Part shown: one piece after another, positions 34,655 through 45,151 of the stretch
How the letters are laid out: the number at the start of each line of letters is the position of its first letter
How positions within the stretch are numbered: position 1 is the first letter of the stretch
Assembly: GCA_024291935.2 (NCBI GenBank)
Contig: CM044320.1
Coordinates: 54,378,001 to 54,442,000, forward strand
Length of the DNA: 64,000 nt
Source of the DNA: Okapia johnstoni
Lineage: Eukaryota > Chordata > Mammalia > Artiodactyla > Giraffidae
Direction of reading: 5' to 3'
Made by a program: the position numbers and the translations under genes
Notes under the pieces: generated by a model
Databases searched by the model: none
Seen by the model: the letters and a program-made list of their open reading frames with translations, nothing else
Told to the model about the DNA's origin: nothing

Positions 34655-34832
34655 AGCTTCTCAATGTACATGCGGACACAGATACATATGTGAATTACCT
34701 AGGGATCTTGTTCTAAATGCAGATTCAGATTCAGTAGGTCTGAGGTGGAACTCAAAAGTCTTCATTTCTAATAATGCCCCAGTGAAACCAATAATGTTGC
34801 CTTTCAGAGGTAGGGGCACTTTGAGGACCAGG
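34655..34832 (+). mobile_element. MER5A-like hAT DNA transposon
   Basis: agcttctcaatgtacatgcgg, attacctagggatcttgttc, agattcagtaggtctgagg and ggcactttgaggaccaggg follow the MER5A pattern. Confidence 0.65.
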
Positions 34833-34839
34833 GTTAGGT

Positions 34840-35058
34840 TTAGTCATTAAGTTGTGTCTGATTCTTTTCTGACGCCATAGTCTGTAGCCCGCCAGGCTCC
34901 TCTGTCCTTGGGATTTCCCAGGCAAGAATATATAGCAGAACCCACTGGAGTGGGTTGCCATTTCCTTCTCCAGGGGGTCTTCCCGACCTAGGGATCGAAC
35001 CCAGGTCTCCTGCATTACTGGCAGACTTTTTACCACTGAGCCACCAGGGAAGTCCAGG
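34840..35058 (-). mobile_element. Bov-tA SINE (reverse)
   Basis: agtctgtagcccgccaggc, actggagtgggttgccatttc, gggatcgaacccaggtctcc, gagccaccagggaagtcc. Confidence 0.88.
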
Positions 35059-35400
35059 GTTCTAGAATACTGATTACTGTGTTATTGCAAAATTAAAAAC
35101 AAACAAACAACAACCACAGCAACAGCAACAACAAAAACAAACAGTTCACAGAATCCAGAGTTGTGTCACTGCATATTTTGCTTTTACACTAATCACATGC
35201 AGCACTGCTTTATCTTTCACTTAAAAGTTTCCTATAAGTGTGTTTTGTTTCCTACTCATGCATCAGTTCCTTTACAACACTCATCCACTCTGCAAATTGT
35301 GTTGGTGCTACAGGAAATTATAAGCCCGTCCTTGTGTTCAACAGGCTTTACAGGTAGACAGATCTGTAAACCGTTATCTTCGGTGCAATGTGATGAGTAT
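35059..35400. other. Intergenic, nothing recognised
   Basis: Contains an AAC-rich simple run at 35095-35150. No gene. Confidence 0.4.
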
Positions 35401-36220
35401 AATAATAGTATTAATATCTGTATATAGTATGAGGAAAAAGAGACCTAGAACCACGTCAGGCCAGGGACTCATCAGGAAAGCCATACCAGGCAATGAAGAG
35501 CCTGAGGTGAATCTAACCAAAGAAAGGAACGAGCCCAGTGTGGTGCAAGGGACTTGCCTGGCAGAGGGAGAAACAGCCCGGAAGTGGGGGAGCGGGGTGG
35601 GCTGGGAGGAAGCCTCAGAGAAGAGGCTGGGGTTTCTTTCCATCAAGGGCTGATCATAGAGGGCCTTGTCTGCCACGTTAAGGCACTTGGACTTTATCCA
35701 GCAGACAATGAAAAAACTATTCAGATTTTTAAATAAGGGTGTGACATGGTCATGTATGTGTTTTTGGTAAAGCATATTTGGTGACAGTGTGGAGAATGGA
35801 TTTCAAGGTGCCAAACTAAAAACCTAAAGGGAAGGAGGCTCAAGAAGGAGGGGATATATGTATACTTACACCTGATTCATGTTGTTATATAGCAGAAGCC
35901 GATACAACGTTGTAAAGCAATTATCCTCCAATTAAAAAATTTTAAAGAAGAAGGGGGAACCCATTAAGAAACAGTTTTCATGGTCCAGAAACCAGTGATG
36001 GGGGCTTGAACTAAAGCACTGGTGGTTGGAATGAAAAAAAGGAGACAGATTCAAGATATGTTTAGAGGGTATTTGGAAATACATGGCAAGATTTTGTGAT
36101 TTACTGAATGGGAATGGGGGCAGTGGACAGGAGGGTGAAGAATGACTCCCAGTGGTTGGCCTGGGGCAGTTTCACTGTATCCAACCAAATCCAAGAGCAC
36201 AAGAAGGCTTGCTTGTCTGG
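35401..36220 (+). mobile_element. Ancient medium-reiterated repeat, with an L1 3' scrap at 35852-35945
   Basis: 35640-35800 (gagggccttgtctgccacg, gacatggtcatgtatgtg) and 35990-36220 look like parts of one old mammalian repeat of unknown name. Between them catgttgttatatagcagaagcc and gtaaagcaattatcctcc are a ruminant L1 3' end, also seen at 42090. Confidence 0.45.
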
Positions 36221-37070
36221 AGTTTAGGACCAGATCCAACCTCTATGCTAATGGGTTTCAAATATTTATCTCCAGCCTAAAATGTTCTCCGAAGTTCTAG
36301 ATTCATATATTTAAAGTCAGCATGCTAAAACCAAGTTCACCATCTTCAAAAGACAACATCTTATTCTGATAAATTGAGTCCAGTGACCCGAGTCAGAAGC
36401 CTCAAAGTAATCTGCTTTGAGAATTATAGAGAGAATTATAAATTCTTAGTGGCTGCCAAGGGCTCTTGGAGAGTTAATGTTTAATAGGTACAGAGTTTCG
36501 GTTGGGAAGATCAAAAAGTTCAGGAGGTGGGTGTTAGGTGTTAGTGGCACAATAATGGAAATGAATTTAATGCCACTGAACTATACACTTAAAAATGGTT
36601 TAAACAGTTACTTTTGTGTTATACTTAGTTTACCAAAACTTTTAAAATGAAAAAGGGGATTAAATACCTTCTTATAAATCTCCTCCTCTCTGCCCCCACC
36701 ACTGTTGTTCCAAATATTATCCCTTCACCGGACCATAGCAAATCCTCTCTGAACTGGTCTCCCTGCCTCCAATCTTTTCTCCTTAAATCAGTCATCAGAG
36801 AGATGTTTCCAACAGATGTTTCCAATCAGATCATATGACTGATTCCCATTACCTATAGAATAAGATCCAAACCCCTTAGGTTGGCAGAGAAGGCTCTCAA
36901 TGGCATGGACCTTTTCTCAATGATATAGACCTTTTATTCATCCATATGAGAGATGTATGTTGAGTGGTCCCTGAGATAGGCACTGGAAATGGCCCCAAGA
37001 ACATAGCCTTGAAGAGGAAAATATGCCCTCTGACTCTGTAGAGCTATCTCAACAGAGAAAACAGCAGATT
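36221..37070. other. Intergenic, with an L1 3' scrap near 36430-36640
   Basis: 36430-36640 (gtttcggttgggaagatc, gaactatacacttaaaaatgg) resembles an old L1 3' end. The remainder shows nothing recognisable. Confidence 0.4.
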
Positions 37071-37074
37071 TTTT

Positions 37075-37535
37075 TGTTATAAACTTTTTTTCTTTTGTTT
37101 ATGTTTGGCTGCACTGGATCTTCGTTGCTGCCTCAGACTCCTCTCTAGTTGCAATGCATGTGCTTGTCACTGGGGTGGCTTCTCTTGTGGCTGCACAGGT
37201 GCTCAGAGGTTGTAGCGTATGGACTTAGTGGCCCCGCGGCATGTGGGATTTTTTCCAGGACCAGGGATTGAATCAATGTCCCCTGCATTGGCAGGCAGAT
37301 TCTTAACTACTGGACTACCAGGGAATTCCCAGATTTTAAAATATAGACAAATTTTTTAAGTTACAAGCTATGATGAATCTATTGGTCCTGGATGCTGTTA
37401 TTGTTATTATTGTTCTGGTATTGGCATGTGGGATCTTATTTCCCTAACCAGCCAACCAGGGATGGAACCCATGCACTCTCTGCTCTCTGCAGTGGCAGCA
37501 GAATCCTCACCACTGAACTACCAGGGAATTCCCTT
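37075..37535 (-). mobile_element. Two CHR-type SINEs (reverse)
   Basis: 37075-37332 is a full-length reverse element (ttggctgcactggatcttcg ... gactaccagggaattccc). 37425-37535 is a second, shorter one (catgtgggatcttatttccc ... actaccagggaattccc). Confidence 0.8.
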
Positions 37536-37872
37536 TTGGTCAATTTTTGACATACATGTTCTCAGTATTTACTACATCAAATTGATAACATCTGATGGAT
37601 CATAGAAAAAGCAAGGGAATTCCAGAAAAACTTCTACTTCTGCCTCATTGACTATGCTAAAGCCTTTGACTATGTGGATCATAACAAACTGTGGAAAATT
37701 CTTAAAGAGATGGGAATACCAGACCACCTTACCTGCCTCCTGCAAAACCTGTATGCAAGTCAAGAAGCAACAGTTAGAACCAGACATGGAACAATGGACT
37801 GGTTCATAATTGGGAAAAGAATATGTCAAGTCTGTATACTGTCACCCTGCTTATTTAACTTATATGCAGAGT

Positions 37873-38263
37873 TCAGTTCATTTCAGTCACTCAGTCGTGT
37901 CGGACTCTTTGCAACCCCATGGACTGTAGCACACCAGGCTTCCCTCTCCATCACCAACTCCTGGAGCTTACTCAAATTCATGTCCTTTGAGTTGGCGATG
38001 CCATCCATCCATCTCATCCTCTGTTGTCCCCTTCTCCTCCCGCCTTCAATCTTTCCCAGCATCAAGGTCTTTTCCAATGAGTCAGTTCTTTGCATCAGGT
38101 GGCCAAAGTATTGGAGTTTCAGCTTCAGCATCAGTCCTTCCAATGAATATTCAGGACTGATTTCCTATAGGATTGACTGGTTTGATCTCCTTGCAGTCCA
38201 AGGGACTCTCAAGAGTCTTCTCCAACACCACAGTTCTACAGTTCAAAAGCATCAATATATGCA
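37873..38263 (-). mobile_element. BovB 3'-end fragment inserted in reverse into the BovB
   Basis: It begins gttcagttcatttcagtcac on + (RTE 3' end reversed) and runs to the RIDAFEL region near 38250. tatatgcag occurs at both junctions (37861-37869 and about 38253-38261), a 9-bp target duplication that is also native BovB sequence, so the host was already present. An extra ~8-bp acagttct near 38232 is a small internal duplication. Confidence 0.85.
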
Positions 38264-38751
38264 GGGTATATCATGTGAAATGCTGGGCTCAATGAATCAC
38301 AAGCTGGAATCAAGATTGCTGGGAGAAATAACAATCTCAGATATGCAGATAATACCACTCTAATGGCAGAAAGCAAAGAGGAACTAAAGAGCCTCTTGAT
38401 GAAGGTGAGAGAGGAGAGTGAAAAAGCTAGCTTAAAACTCAACCCTTAAAAAAAAATCATCACATCCAGTCCCATCACTTCATGGCAAATAGATTGGGAT
38501 AAAGTGGAAACAGTGACAGATTTTATTTTCTTGGACTCCAAAATCACTGCAGATGGTGACTGCAGCCATGAAATTAAAAGATGCTTGCTCCTTGGAAGAA
38601 AAGCTATGACAAATCTAGACACAGTATTAGAAAACAGAGACATCACTTTGCTGACAAAGGTCCATATAGTCAAAGGGATGGTTTTTCCAGTAGTTTTTCA
38701 TGTACATATGTGAAACCTAGACCATAAAGAAGGCTGAGCACCAAAGAACTG

Positions 38752-38917
38752 ATGCTTTCAGGGACTTCCCTGGTGGTTCAATGGTTAAGACTCTGTGCTT
38801 CCACTGCAGGGGGCACAGGTTCAATCCCTGGTCCAGGAACTAAGATCCCACATGCCATGTGGTGTGACCTAAATAAATAAAAAAATACATTAAATGAAAA
38901 AATAATTAATGCTTTCA
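38752..38917 (+). mobile_element. CHR-type SINE inserted in BovB with 9-bp target duplication
   Basis: gggacttccctggtggttc, aggttcaatccctggtccagg and an A-rich tail are bounded by atgctttca at 38752-38760 and 38909-38917. Removing it rejoins BovB sequence. Confidence 0.9.
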
Positions 38918-39258
38918 AACTGTGGCACTGGAGAAGACTCTTGAGAGTCCCTTGGACTGAAAAGAGATCAAACCAGTCAATTCTAAAGGAAATCAACCCT
39001 GAATATTCATTGGTAGGACAGATGCTGAAGCTGAAGCTTCAATACTTTGGCCACCTGATTTGAAGAGACTTTGAAAAGACCCTGATGCTGTGAAAGTTTG
39101 TGGGCAGGAGAAGGAGGCGACAGAGGATGAGATGGTTGGATGACATCACCAACTCAATGGACATGAGTTTGAGCAAACTTCGGAAGATAGTGAAGGACAG
39201 GGAAGCCTGGTATACTGTGGTCCTTGGGGCTGAAAAGAGTAGGACACAATTTAGCAAC

Positions 39259-39741
39259 TAAACAGCAACTTTATTCAGAAAGCTGGCTAACTGAGAAGAT
39301 TGCAGACTAGTGTTTCAAAATAACTATCTGGATAGATCTGGGTGCTAAGTTCTTTTATAGGACAGAGATGGGGAGGAGTTGAAGTAAAGACCATTATCTT
39401 GCAACTATCTCCTGGAATGGCCAACTTCAGAAGGGGAGGTGTTAATCTCTTTAGGCAGAGTGACAGGGTTCCCCGAGGCAGGTCATTATGTATGATTATA
39501 ATAACAAAAACAATGAAAAACAAAGATTAAAGTTAAAGAAACAGATCCATCATGGAGTCAGAATTGGCTCTTCTCTGTCACAATAGGTATTCAGAGAGAT
39601 ACACACTCCACAGACAGAATATGGGCCATCTCAGAAGGCAGAGTGAAAACGTTTACCTCAGAATGGGATTTTGAACCCATGTGCTGGGACTCAAACCCAG
39701 CTGAAACCCAGTTTAGGACTCGAATCCACATGGCCAAGACT
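39259..39741. other. Spacer between BovB copies, nothing recognised
   Basis: No gene. A degraded repeat may be present but cannot be named. Confidence 0.35.
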
Positions 39742-40308
39742 TCAGTTCAGTTCAGTTGCTCAGTCATGTCCGACTCCTTGTGATCCCATGGACCCCATCA
39801 TCTCTTGCTTTTTTGATGATCCAGCAGATGTTGGCAATTTGATCTCTGGCTCCTCTGCCTTTTCTAAAACCAGCTTGAACATCTGGAAGTTCATGTTTCA
39901 TGCATTGCTGAAGCCTGGCTTGGAGAATTTTGAGCATTACTTTACTAGCATGTGAGATGAGTGCAATTGTGCGGTAGTTTGAGCATTCTTTGGCATTGCC
40001 TTTCTTTGGGATTGGAATGAAAACTGATCTTTTCCAGCCCTGTGACCACTGCTGAGTTTTCCAAATTTGCTGGCATATTGAGTGCAGCACTTTCACAGCA
40101 TCATCTTTCAGGATTTGAAATAGCTCAACTGGAATTCCATCACCTCCACTAGCTATGTCCGTAGTGATGTTTCCTAAGGCCCACTTGACTTCACATTCCA
40201 GGATGCCTGGCTCTAGGTGAGTGATCACATCATCATGATTATCTGGGTTGTGAAGATCTTTTTTGTACAATTCTTCTGTGTGTTCTTGCCATCTACTCTT
40301 AATATCTA
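39742..40308 (-). mobile_element. BovB LINE, reverse, internally deleted
   Basis: It starts on + with ttcagttcagttcagttgctc (3' end), then at about 39796 jumps to the RT region (LKILQARLQQC, VQAGFRKGRGARDQ in reverse) and ends near 40308 at the EELYKKD-like segment. The 3' tail and RT are directly joined, so most of the C-terminal half is missing. Confidence 0.85.
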
Positions 40309-40415
40309 TAAAACAAGGTGGTAGCTAAAGGGAGGTGTGGAGTCAAGAGAGTTGAGTTTTTATTAACCTGGCATATATTAGAGCATGTTAGTATGTTGAA
40401 AGATCCATGAAGAGG

Positions 40416-40471
40416 TAGAGATAAATGATTTAGGAGAAAGAGGAGATAAAACTAACATTAGAAGTCATAGT
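40416..40471 (+). repeat. 56-bp direct repeat, left copy
   Basis: It begins tagagataaatgatttagg and matches 40662-40717 with two mismatches. Together the copies flank a Bov-tA SINE. Confidence 0.9.
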
Positions 40472-40476
40472 GATAT

Positions 40477-40661
40477 GGGCTTCCCTGGTGTCTCAGATGG
40501 TAAAGCATCTGCCTGCAATTCAGGAGACCTGGGTTCGATCCTTGGTAGGGAAGATACCCTGGAGAAGGAAATGACAACCCACTCCAGTACTCTCTGGAAA
40601 ATTCCATGGACAGAGGAGCCTGGTATGCTACAGTGAATGGGATCACAGAGTCGTGAAGTGA
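40477..40661 (+). mobile_element. Bov-tA SINE between 56-bp direct repeats
   Basis: Head gggcttccctggtgtctcag, caattcaggagacctggg, aactccagtactctctgg. The tail ends early at gggatcacagagtcgtgaag. The flanking repeat is much longer than the 7-20 bp usual for L1-type target duplications. Confidence 0.88.
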
Positions 40662-40717
40662 TAGAGATAAATGATTTAGGAGAAAGAGGAGATAAAACTA
40701 AGATTAGAATTCATAGT
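40662..40717 (+). repeat. 56-bp direct repeat, right copy
   Basis: Same sequence as 40416-40471 with c/g and g/t differences, immediately after the SINE. Confidence 0.9.
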
Positions 40718-40724
40718 AGCATTG

Positions 40725-41195
40725 CTTATAACACAGAAAAAGTCTAAACAACCCAAATGAACATCACCTATGAATGCGTAAACAAATTATAGTACATCAT
40801 ACAATGGAATGTTGTCTGGACATAAACAGGGTGAAGCATTGATACATGCTTCAACATAAGTGAACATTGAAAACATTACACAATGTGAAAGAAGCCCATC
40901 ACAAAAGGCTACAAATAGAATGATTCCATTTACATGAAATGTCCAGAATAGGTAAATCCACAGAAACAGAAGGCATACTGGTGGTAATTGGAAAGTTGGA
41001 AAAAACAGTGAGCGCTACTAAGCCTAGAGTTTCTTTTGGGGGTGATGAAAATGTTCTAAAATTGACTGCTGTGGTGGTTGCCCAGTTCTAAACATACTAA
41101 AACCACTGAATTGCATAATTTAAATGGGCAAATTTTATAGTATGTGAATTGTGAATTATCTTGATAAAGTTGTTATATAAGTAATAAAAAAAGGT
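40725..41195 (+). mobile_element. Fossil L1 3' region
   Basis: attgcttataacacagaaaaag, caatggaatgttgtctgg, aatgattccatttacatgaaat and ctaaaattgactgctgtgg are old L1 3'-end phrases. Confidence 0.65.
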
Positions 41196-42085
41196 TGGGA
41201 TATAACAGAGACCTAAACAGAGAGATTAACCCTAGGCAGAACAACACAGCCTCCATTGTAATAAAGGAGGAAGGATGGGAGAAGATGCAGAAAATCTGTA
41301 GGTCTTGTGTGATAGAAAATAAAGTTTACATCTGATCATTTCTCCCATAAAGTATGAGCTAAATTCATCAGCTGGGAGTAAGGCTAGAAGAAAAGTTACA
41401 GTAGGATTGAGGACAGAGGACCTGGTATGAAATACTCATCTCAATACTTACTTAACACAATTAAGTACTTTTATCTCAACCTCAAAGTCCACTCATTCTG
41501 AATGGATGTATTAGTCAAGGTCCAGTCAGGCAGTTTCACTCTAGCACTTCCAAACAGAAGCAATGTAATGTACAGAACTGGTTTGAATGGAGATGTCAGG
41601 AAGGTTGAAGAAGAAAAAGGAAGAAAGGACGATACCCAGAGATCATAAGCTGCAAACACCCCTGGGCTGGATCCCGCAAATTCTTGCTGCTGTTCTGTTG
41701 TCAACACTGTCACAATGTGTTCTCCACTTGCCAAAGACGGCAGAGCTAGAATTGCCGAAAAAAGTACAGCCTTTGGCTCAGGCTTATGGAGCCTTGAATC
41801 ACCCATCCCCACTGCAGCTACAGAACTGCCACTGCCAACAACAGCCACACTGTCCAGCTGGGAACAGGAGGTGCCCTCTTCTTCCCACAGTCTGATCTCC
41901 TTGAATGCTTACTATTGGCAGAACTCACAAGCAAGAAGCCAGGTAAATGTAGCCTGCAGACTTTTAATCCCAGCAATATAGAGCAAAGTATAAAAGGGTG
42001 GGTGAAAGCCTGAGAGAAAAATACGTACAACCTATGGGAAAGTGTTAGAACTATTCCCACTAATTTCAAGAACAAGAAAAAGGTA
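41196..42085. other. Intergenic, unassigned
   Basis: 41490-41985 may be an old interspersed repeat. Open frames of about 100-125 codons on both strands here (for example 41471-41848 reverse, 41587-41895 forward) overlap each other and lack motifs. Confidence 0.35.
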
Positions 42086-43260
42086 TGGCAGAAACCAACA
42101 CAATATTGTAAAGCAATTATCCTCAAATTAAACCTTTTTTTAAAAACTACAAATAGAAGGAAAAAAAAGTATCCTTACTACTGTTTAACATTGTTCTGAA
42201 GGCATTAGTTAAAGCAAGTAAGTAAAAGAAAAAAAATTAAAGATATAAAAATTGGAAAGGAAGAAGTAAAATCATCATCATTTACACGGATCATTTTAGA
42301 CCCAGAAAATCCAAATAATTAAATAGAAACAATTATTATAAATAATGAAAGGGATTTCCCTGACAGTCCAGTGGTTAAGACTTCACCTTCCAATGCAAGG
42401 AGTGTGGGTTTAATCCCTGGTCAGAGAGCTAAGATCCCACATACCTTGTGGCCAAAAACCCAAAGTATAAAATAGAAGCAATATTGTAACAAATTCAATA
42501 CAGACTTTTAAAAAATAAGTAAATAAACAATGAGAGTATTTAGTAAGATGACTAGGTACAAAAAAATAAACAGAAATCAAAAATTATATATATATATATA
42601 TATATATATGCAAATGGAAACCAGTTAGAAGATACTAATGAAGAACAGATGTCTTATACTGACCAAAAAATAAAATAACTAGAAATAAATTTAAGAAATG
42701 TTCAATATACCTGAAATACTGCTGAGAGGACCAAAGAAGATGTGAATGGAGAACACATGACACACTCTTGAACAAGATGTGTCAGTTCTCTCTAAAACAT
42801 CTTTAACACAATCCTAGTAAAATGGCCACTGCAAACATCATACTCATAGCAAAAAACTGAAATCTCCTTGAAAATAAGGAACAACAGAAGGATAAATGCT
42901 TTCACCACTTCTATTCTACACAGCACTAGAAGTTCCAGCCAGAGCAATTAGGCAAGAAAAATTAATTTTAAAACAATAAAAATGAAAAGAAAGAAGTACA
43001 ATTATCTTTGTTTGCATATGATATAATCTTTTATGTAGAAAACCCTAAAGATAAAACACACACACACACACACACACACAAAAGCTTTAAAAACTAATAA
43101 ATAAATTCAGCAAAGTGGAAGGTTACAAAGTCAACACACAAAAATCAGTTGCATCTCTATACATGAACATGAACAATATGACAAAAATCCATTTACAATA
43201 GAAAAGAACAAAATATTTCAGAATTAACCAAGGAAGTGAAAGACATAAAATGAAACTATA
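42086..43260 (+). mobile_element. Fossil L1 3' scrap and ORF2 fragments with a CHR SINE inside
   Basis: 42086-42130 (aaccaacacaatattgtaaag) is an L1 3' end. 42150-42310 and 42500-43255 resemble the L1 ORF2 RT region (agttccagccagagcaattagg, ttgtttgcatatgatataat for the decayed catalytic box, gcatctctatacatgaac). A CHR SINE lies at 42354-42480 (agtccagtggttaagacttc, ggtttaatccctggtcagag). (AT)n occurs at 42588-42608 and (AC)n at 43058-43080. No frame is intact. Confidence 0.65.
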
Positions 43261-43271
43261 AACCATTGCCA

Positions 43272-43395
43272 AATGAGAGACTTCTCTGGCAGTCCAGGGG
43301 TTAAGACTCTGAACTTCCACTGCAGGAGGCACAAGTTCGATCTTTGGTCAGAGAACTAAGATCTCACGTGCTGTATGCAGCCATAAAAAAGAGAG
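43272..43395 (+). mobile_element. CHR-type SINE
   Basis: gacttctctggcagtccagg, gttaagactctgaacttcc and agttcgatctttggtcagag. Confidence 0.8.
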
Positions 43396-43404
43396 AGAGA
43401 TTAT

Positions 43405-44190
43405 TCACCCTTAAAAAGGAAAAAATTCTTCTATATGTTACAACATGAATAATCTTGAGGACATTATGCTCAGTGAAATAAGCCAGTCGCAGGAATATAA
43501 ACACCGTATGACTTCACTTATGTGAGGTACTTAGAACAGTCACATAGAATCACAAAGACAGAAAGTACAGTGGTGCTTGCCAGGGGCTAGGGCGAGGAGA
43601 GAATGGAAAGTTACTGTTTAATGGAGGCAGAGTTTCAGTTTTACAAGAGAAAAAGAGTTATGGGGATGAATGTGGTGATGCCTACACAACAGTGTTAATA
43701 GATTCAACACGGTTGAATTGTACACTTAAAATGGTGAAGATGGTAAGTTTTATGTTATGTGTATTTTACCACAACCAAAAAAAATTAAATGACATTGCCG
43801 AAACAAAAGAATATTTGCTGTTGCTGTTGTTCAGTTACCAACTCTTCAGTCCAACTCTTTATGACCGTATGGATTACAGCACGCCAGGCTTCCCTGTCCC
43901 TCACCATCTCCCAGAGTTTGCCCGAGCTCATGTCCAAGAATAATTACACATTTTAAATAAATGAATATATAGCCATTCCACATGCAGGTATTTACACACA
44001 GGAAATGCAAGCATATATCCACACAAAGACATGTACAAAAATGTTTATAGCAGTTCTGTTCATAATAAACAAAAGCTGGACACAACCCAAATGTTCATCA
44101 ACAACTGAATGGATAAATAATTTGTGGTAAATCCATAAAATGGAATGCCACTCAACCATTTTCCATAAAATAGAATACCACAAATCAGTT
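43405..44190 (+). mobile_element. Fossil L1 3' region, interrupted by a reverse BovB 3' scrap at 43818-43940
   Basis: 43440-43790 carries ggacattatgctcagtgaaat, agaaagtacagtggtgcttgc and attgtacacttaaaatgg. 43818-43940 (aactctttatgaccgtatgg, ctcaccatctcccagagtttg) is the reverse BovB tail. 43955-44190 resumes L1 (gtttatagcagttctgttc, aatggataaataatttgtgg). Confidence 0.65.
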
Positions 44191-45151
44191 TTGCTGATTA
44201 TCAAAAGTTGCTGATTTTCTTTTCTCTAAATGAAAACTTCCTTATATAGTGCATGGGCACTATACAAGACAGAAATTACAATCATCTAAAATCTCACAAA
44301 CAGCCTTTTCCAGGGCCAATGATGGCCTCTGGGGGAGGATGAGTTTAAACAAGGTCCCTGGTTGGGGCAGGTGCTCTGTCAAAGTCCATTGCCTGTGCCC
44401 TGCTGGTCAAACCCACTGCCAGGTCCAGTGGGGGCACTTAGGGGAAAGGTCTGGGGACAATCCTGAGTCAAGCAGGGCTGAGCTATTTCAGGAAAGTGTC
44501 TTTTACACAGGGCTGCAGTTGCTGGAGCTGGGGCAGCCCCTGGGCCAGTGCCCAGCAGAGAAGTTTTGTGACCCCGCTGTGCCACCGCGCCCCTCTGCCA
44601 GAGTTAAGACACTTTTGTTTCTGTGCTTCTATCTGGGGCAGAGGCATGTTACAGTTTACAAAGCCCTGGGGGTGTTCCAGGGGCACTCAACCAGAATCCC
44701 CAGCTTACATAAACTGAGCAGAACCTGAGGCCAGGATGTGCCTGTGAGTCAGCTCTGCCTTGGCATTTGGCACCCCGAAGCTGTGATCTGAGAAGGAGCT
44801 CCCTTCTCCCTCCCCACATCCCTCTGAGATGACCACATAAACCAACCTCTTCAACCCAGCAGAGCGTCCCAGAACTCAGGACACACCAACACCACCTGTT
44901 TCTTCGCCCCCACTTCCCCCACTTTATTATGCCCCTACGTAATAAAATTTGTTAAAAAGCCTGTGGGACTTTGGGATTGCTGCTTTCTGGAGGAATTCAA
45001 ACATCCACTGCACCCCAGAAGAGAGGAAACTGCCAATTAGGAAACAGGGAGCAAAGTCCTCTTGCAAGGTGAAAGGAGACTCATACGCAGTGGCAGCTGA
45101 GCAGAGACGGGCCAGTCTCCCCAGGGAAGCTCCACTCGGGCCCAGGCCGCC
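44191..45151 (+). promoter_or_regulatory. METTL7B: Region upstream of METTL7B (candidate promoter and 5'UTR)
   Basis: Largely unique sequence leading to the METTL7B ATG. Candidate elements are weak: an AP-1/Maf-like tgagtcagc at 44745-44753 and a TATA-like ttaaaaag at 44952-44959, about 195 bp before the ATG. I cannot locate the transcription start. The 159-codon frame at 44249-44728 has no motif, and reverse frames overlap it. Confidence 0.35.

Larger units (their letters stand above)
37573..39258 (+). mobile_element. BovB LINE remnant carrying two nested insertions
   Basis: Forward BovB pieces lie at 37573-37872 (reverse transcriptase: FIDYAKAFDYVDH-like, then CILSPCLFNLYAE), 38264-38751 (downstream RT/connection) and 38918-39258 (C-terminal block). 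They are separated by a reverse BovB 3' fragment and a CHR SINE. The frame is broken by stops and indels throughout. The catalytic YADD region is degraded. Confidence 0.85.
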
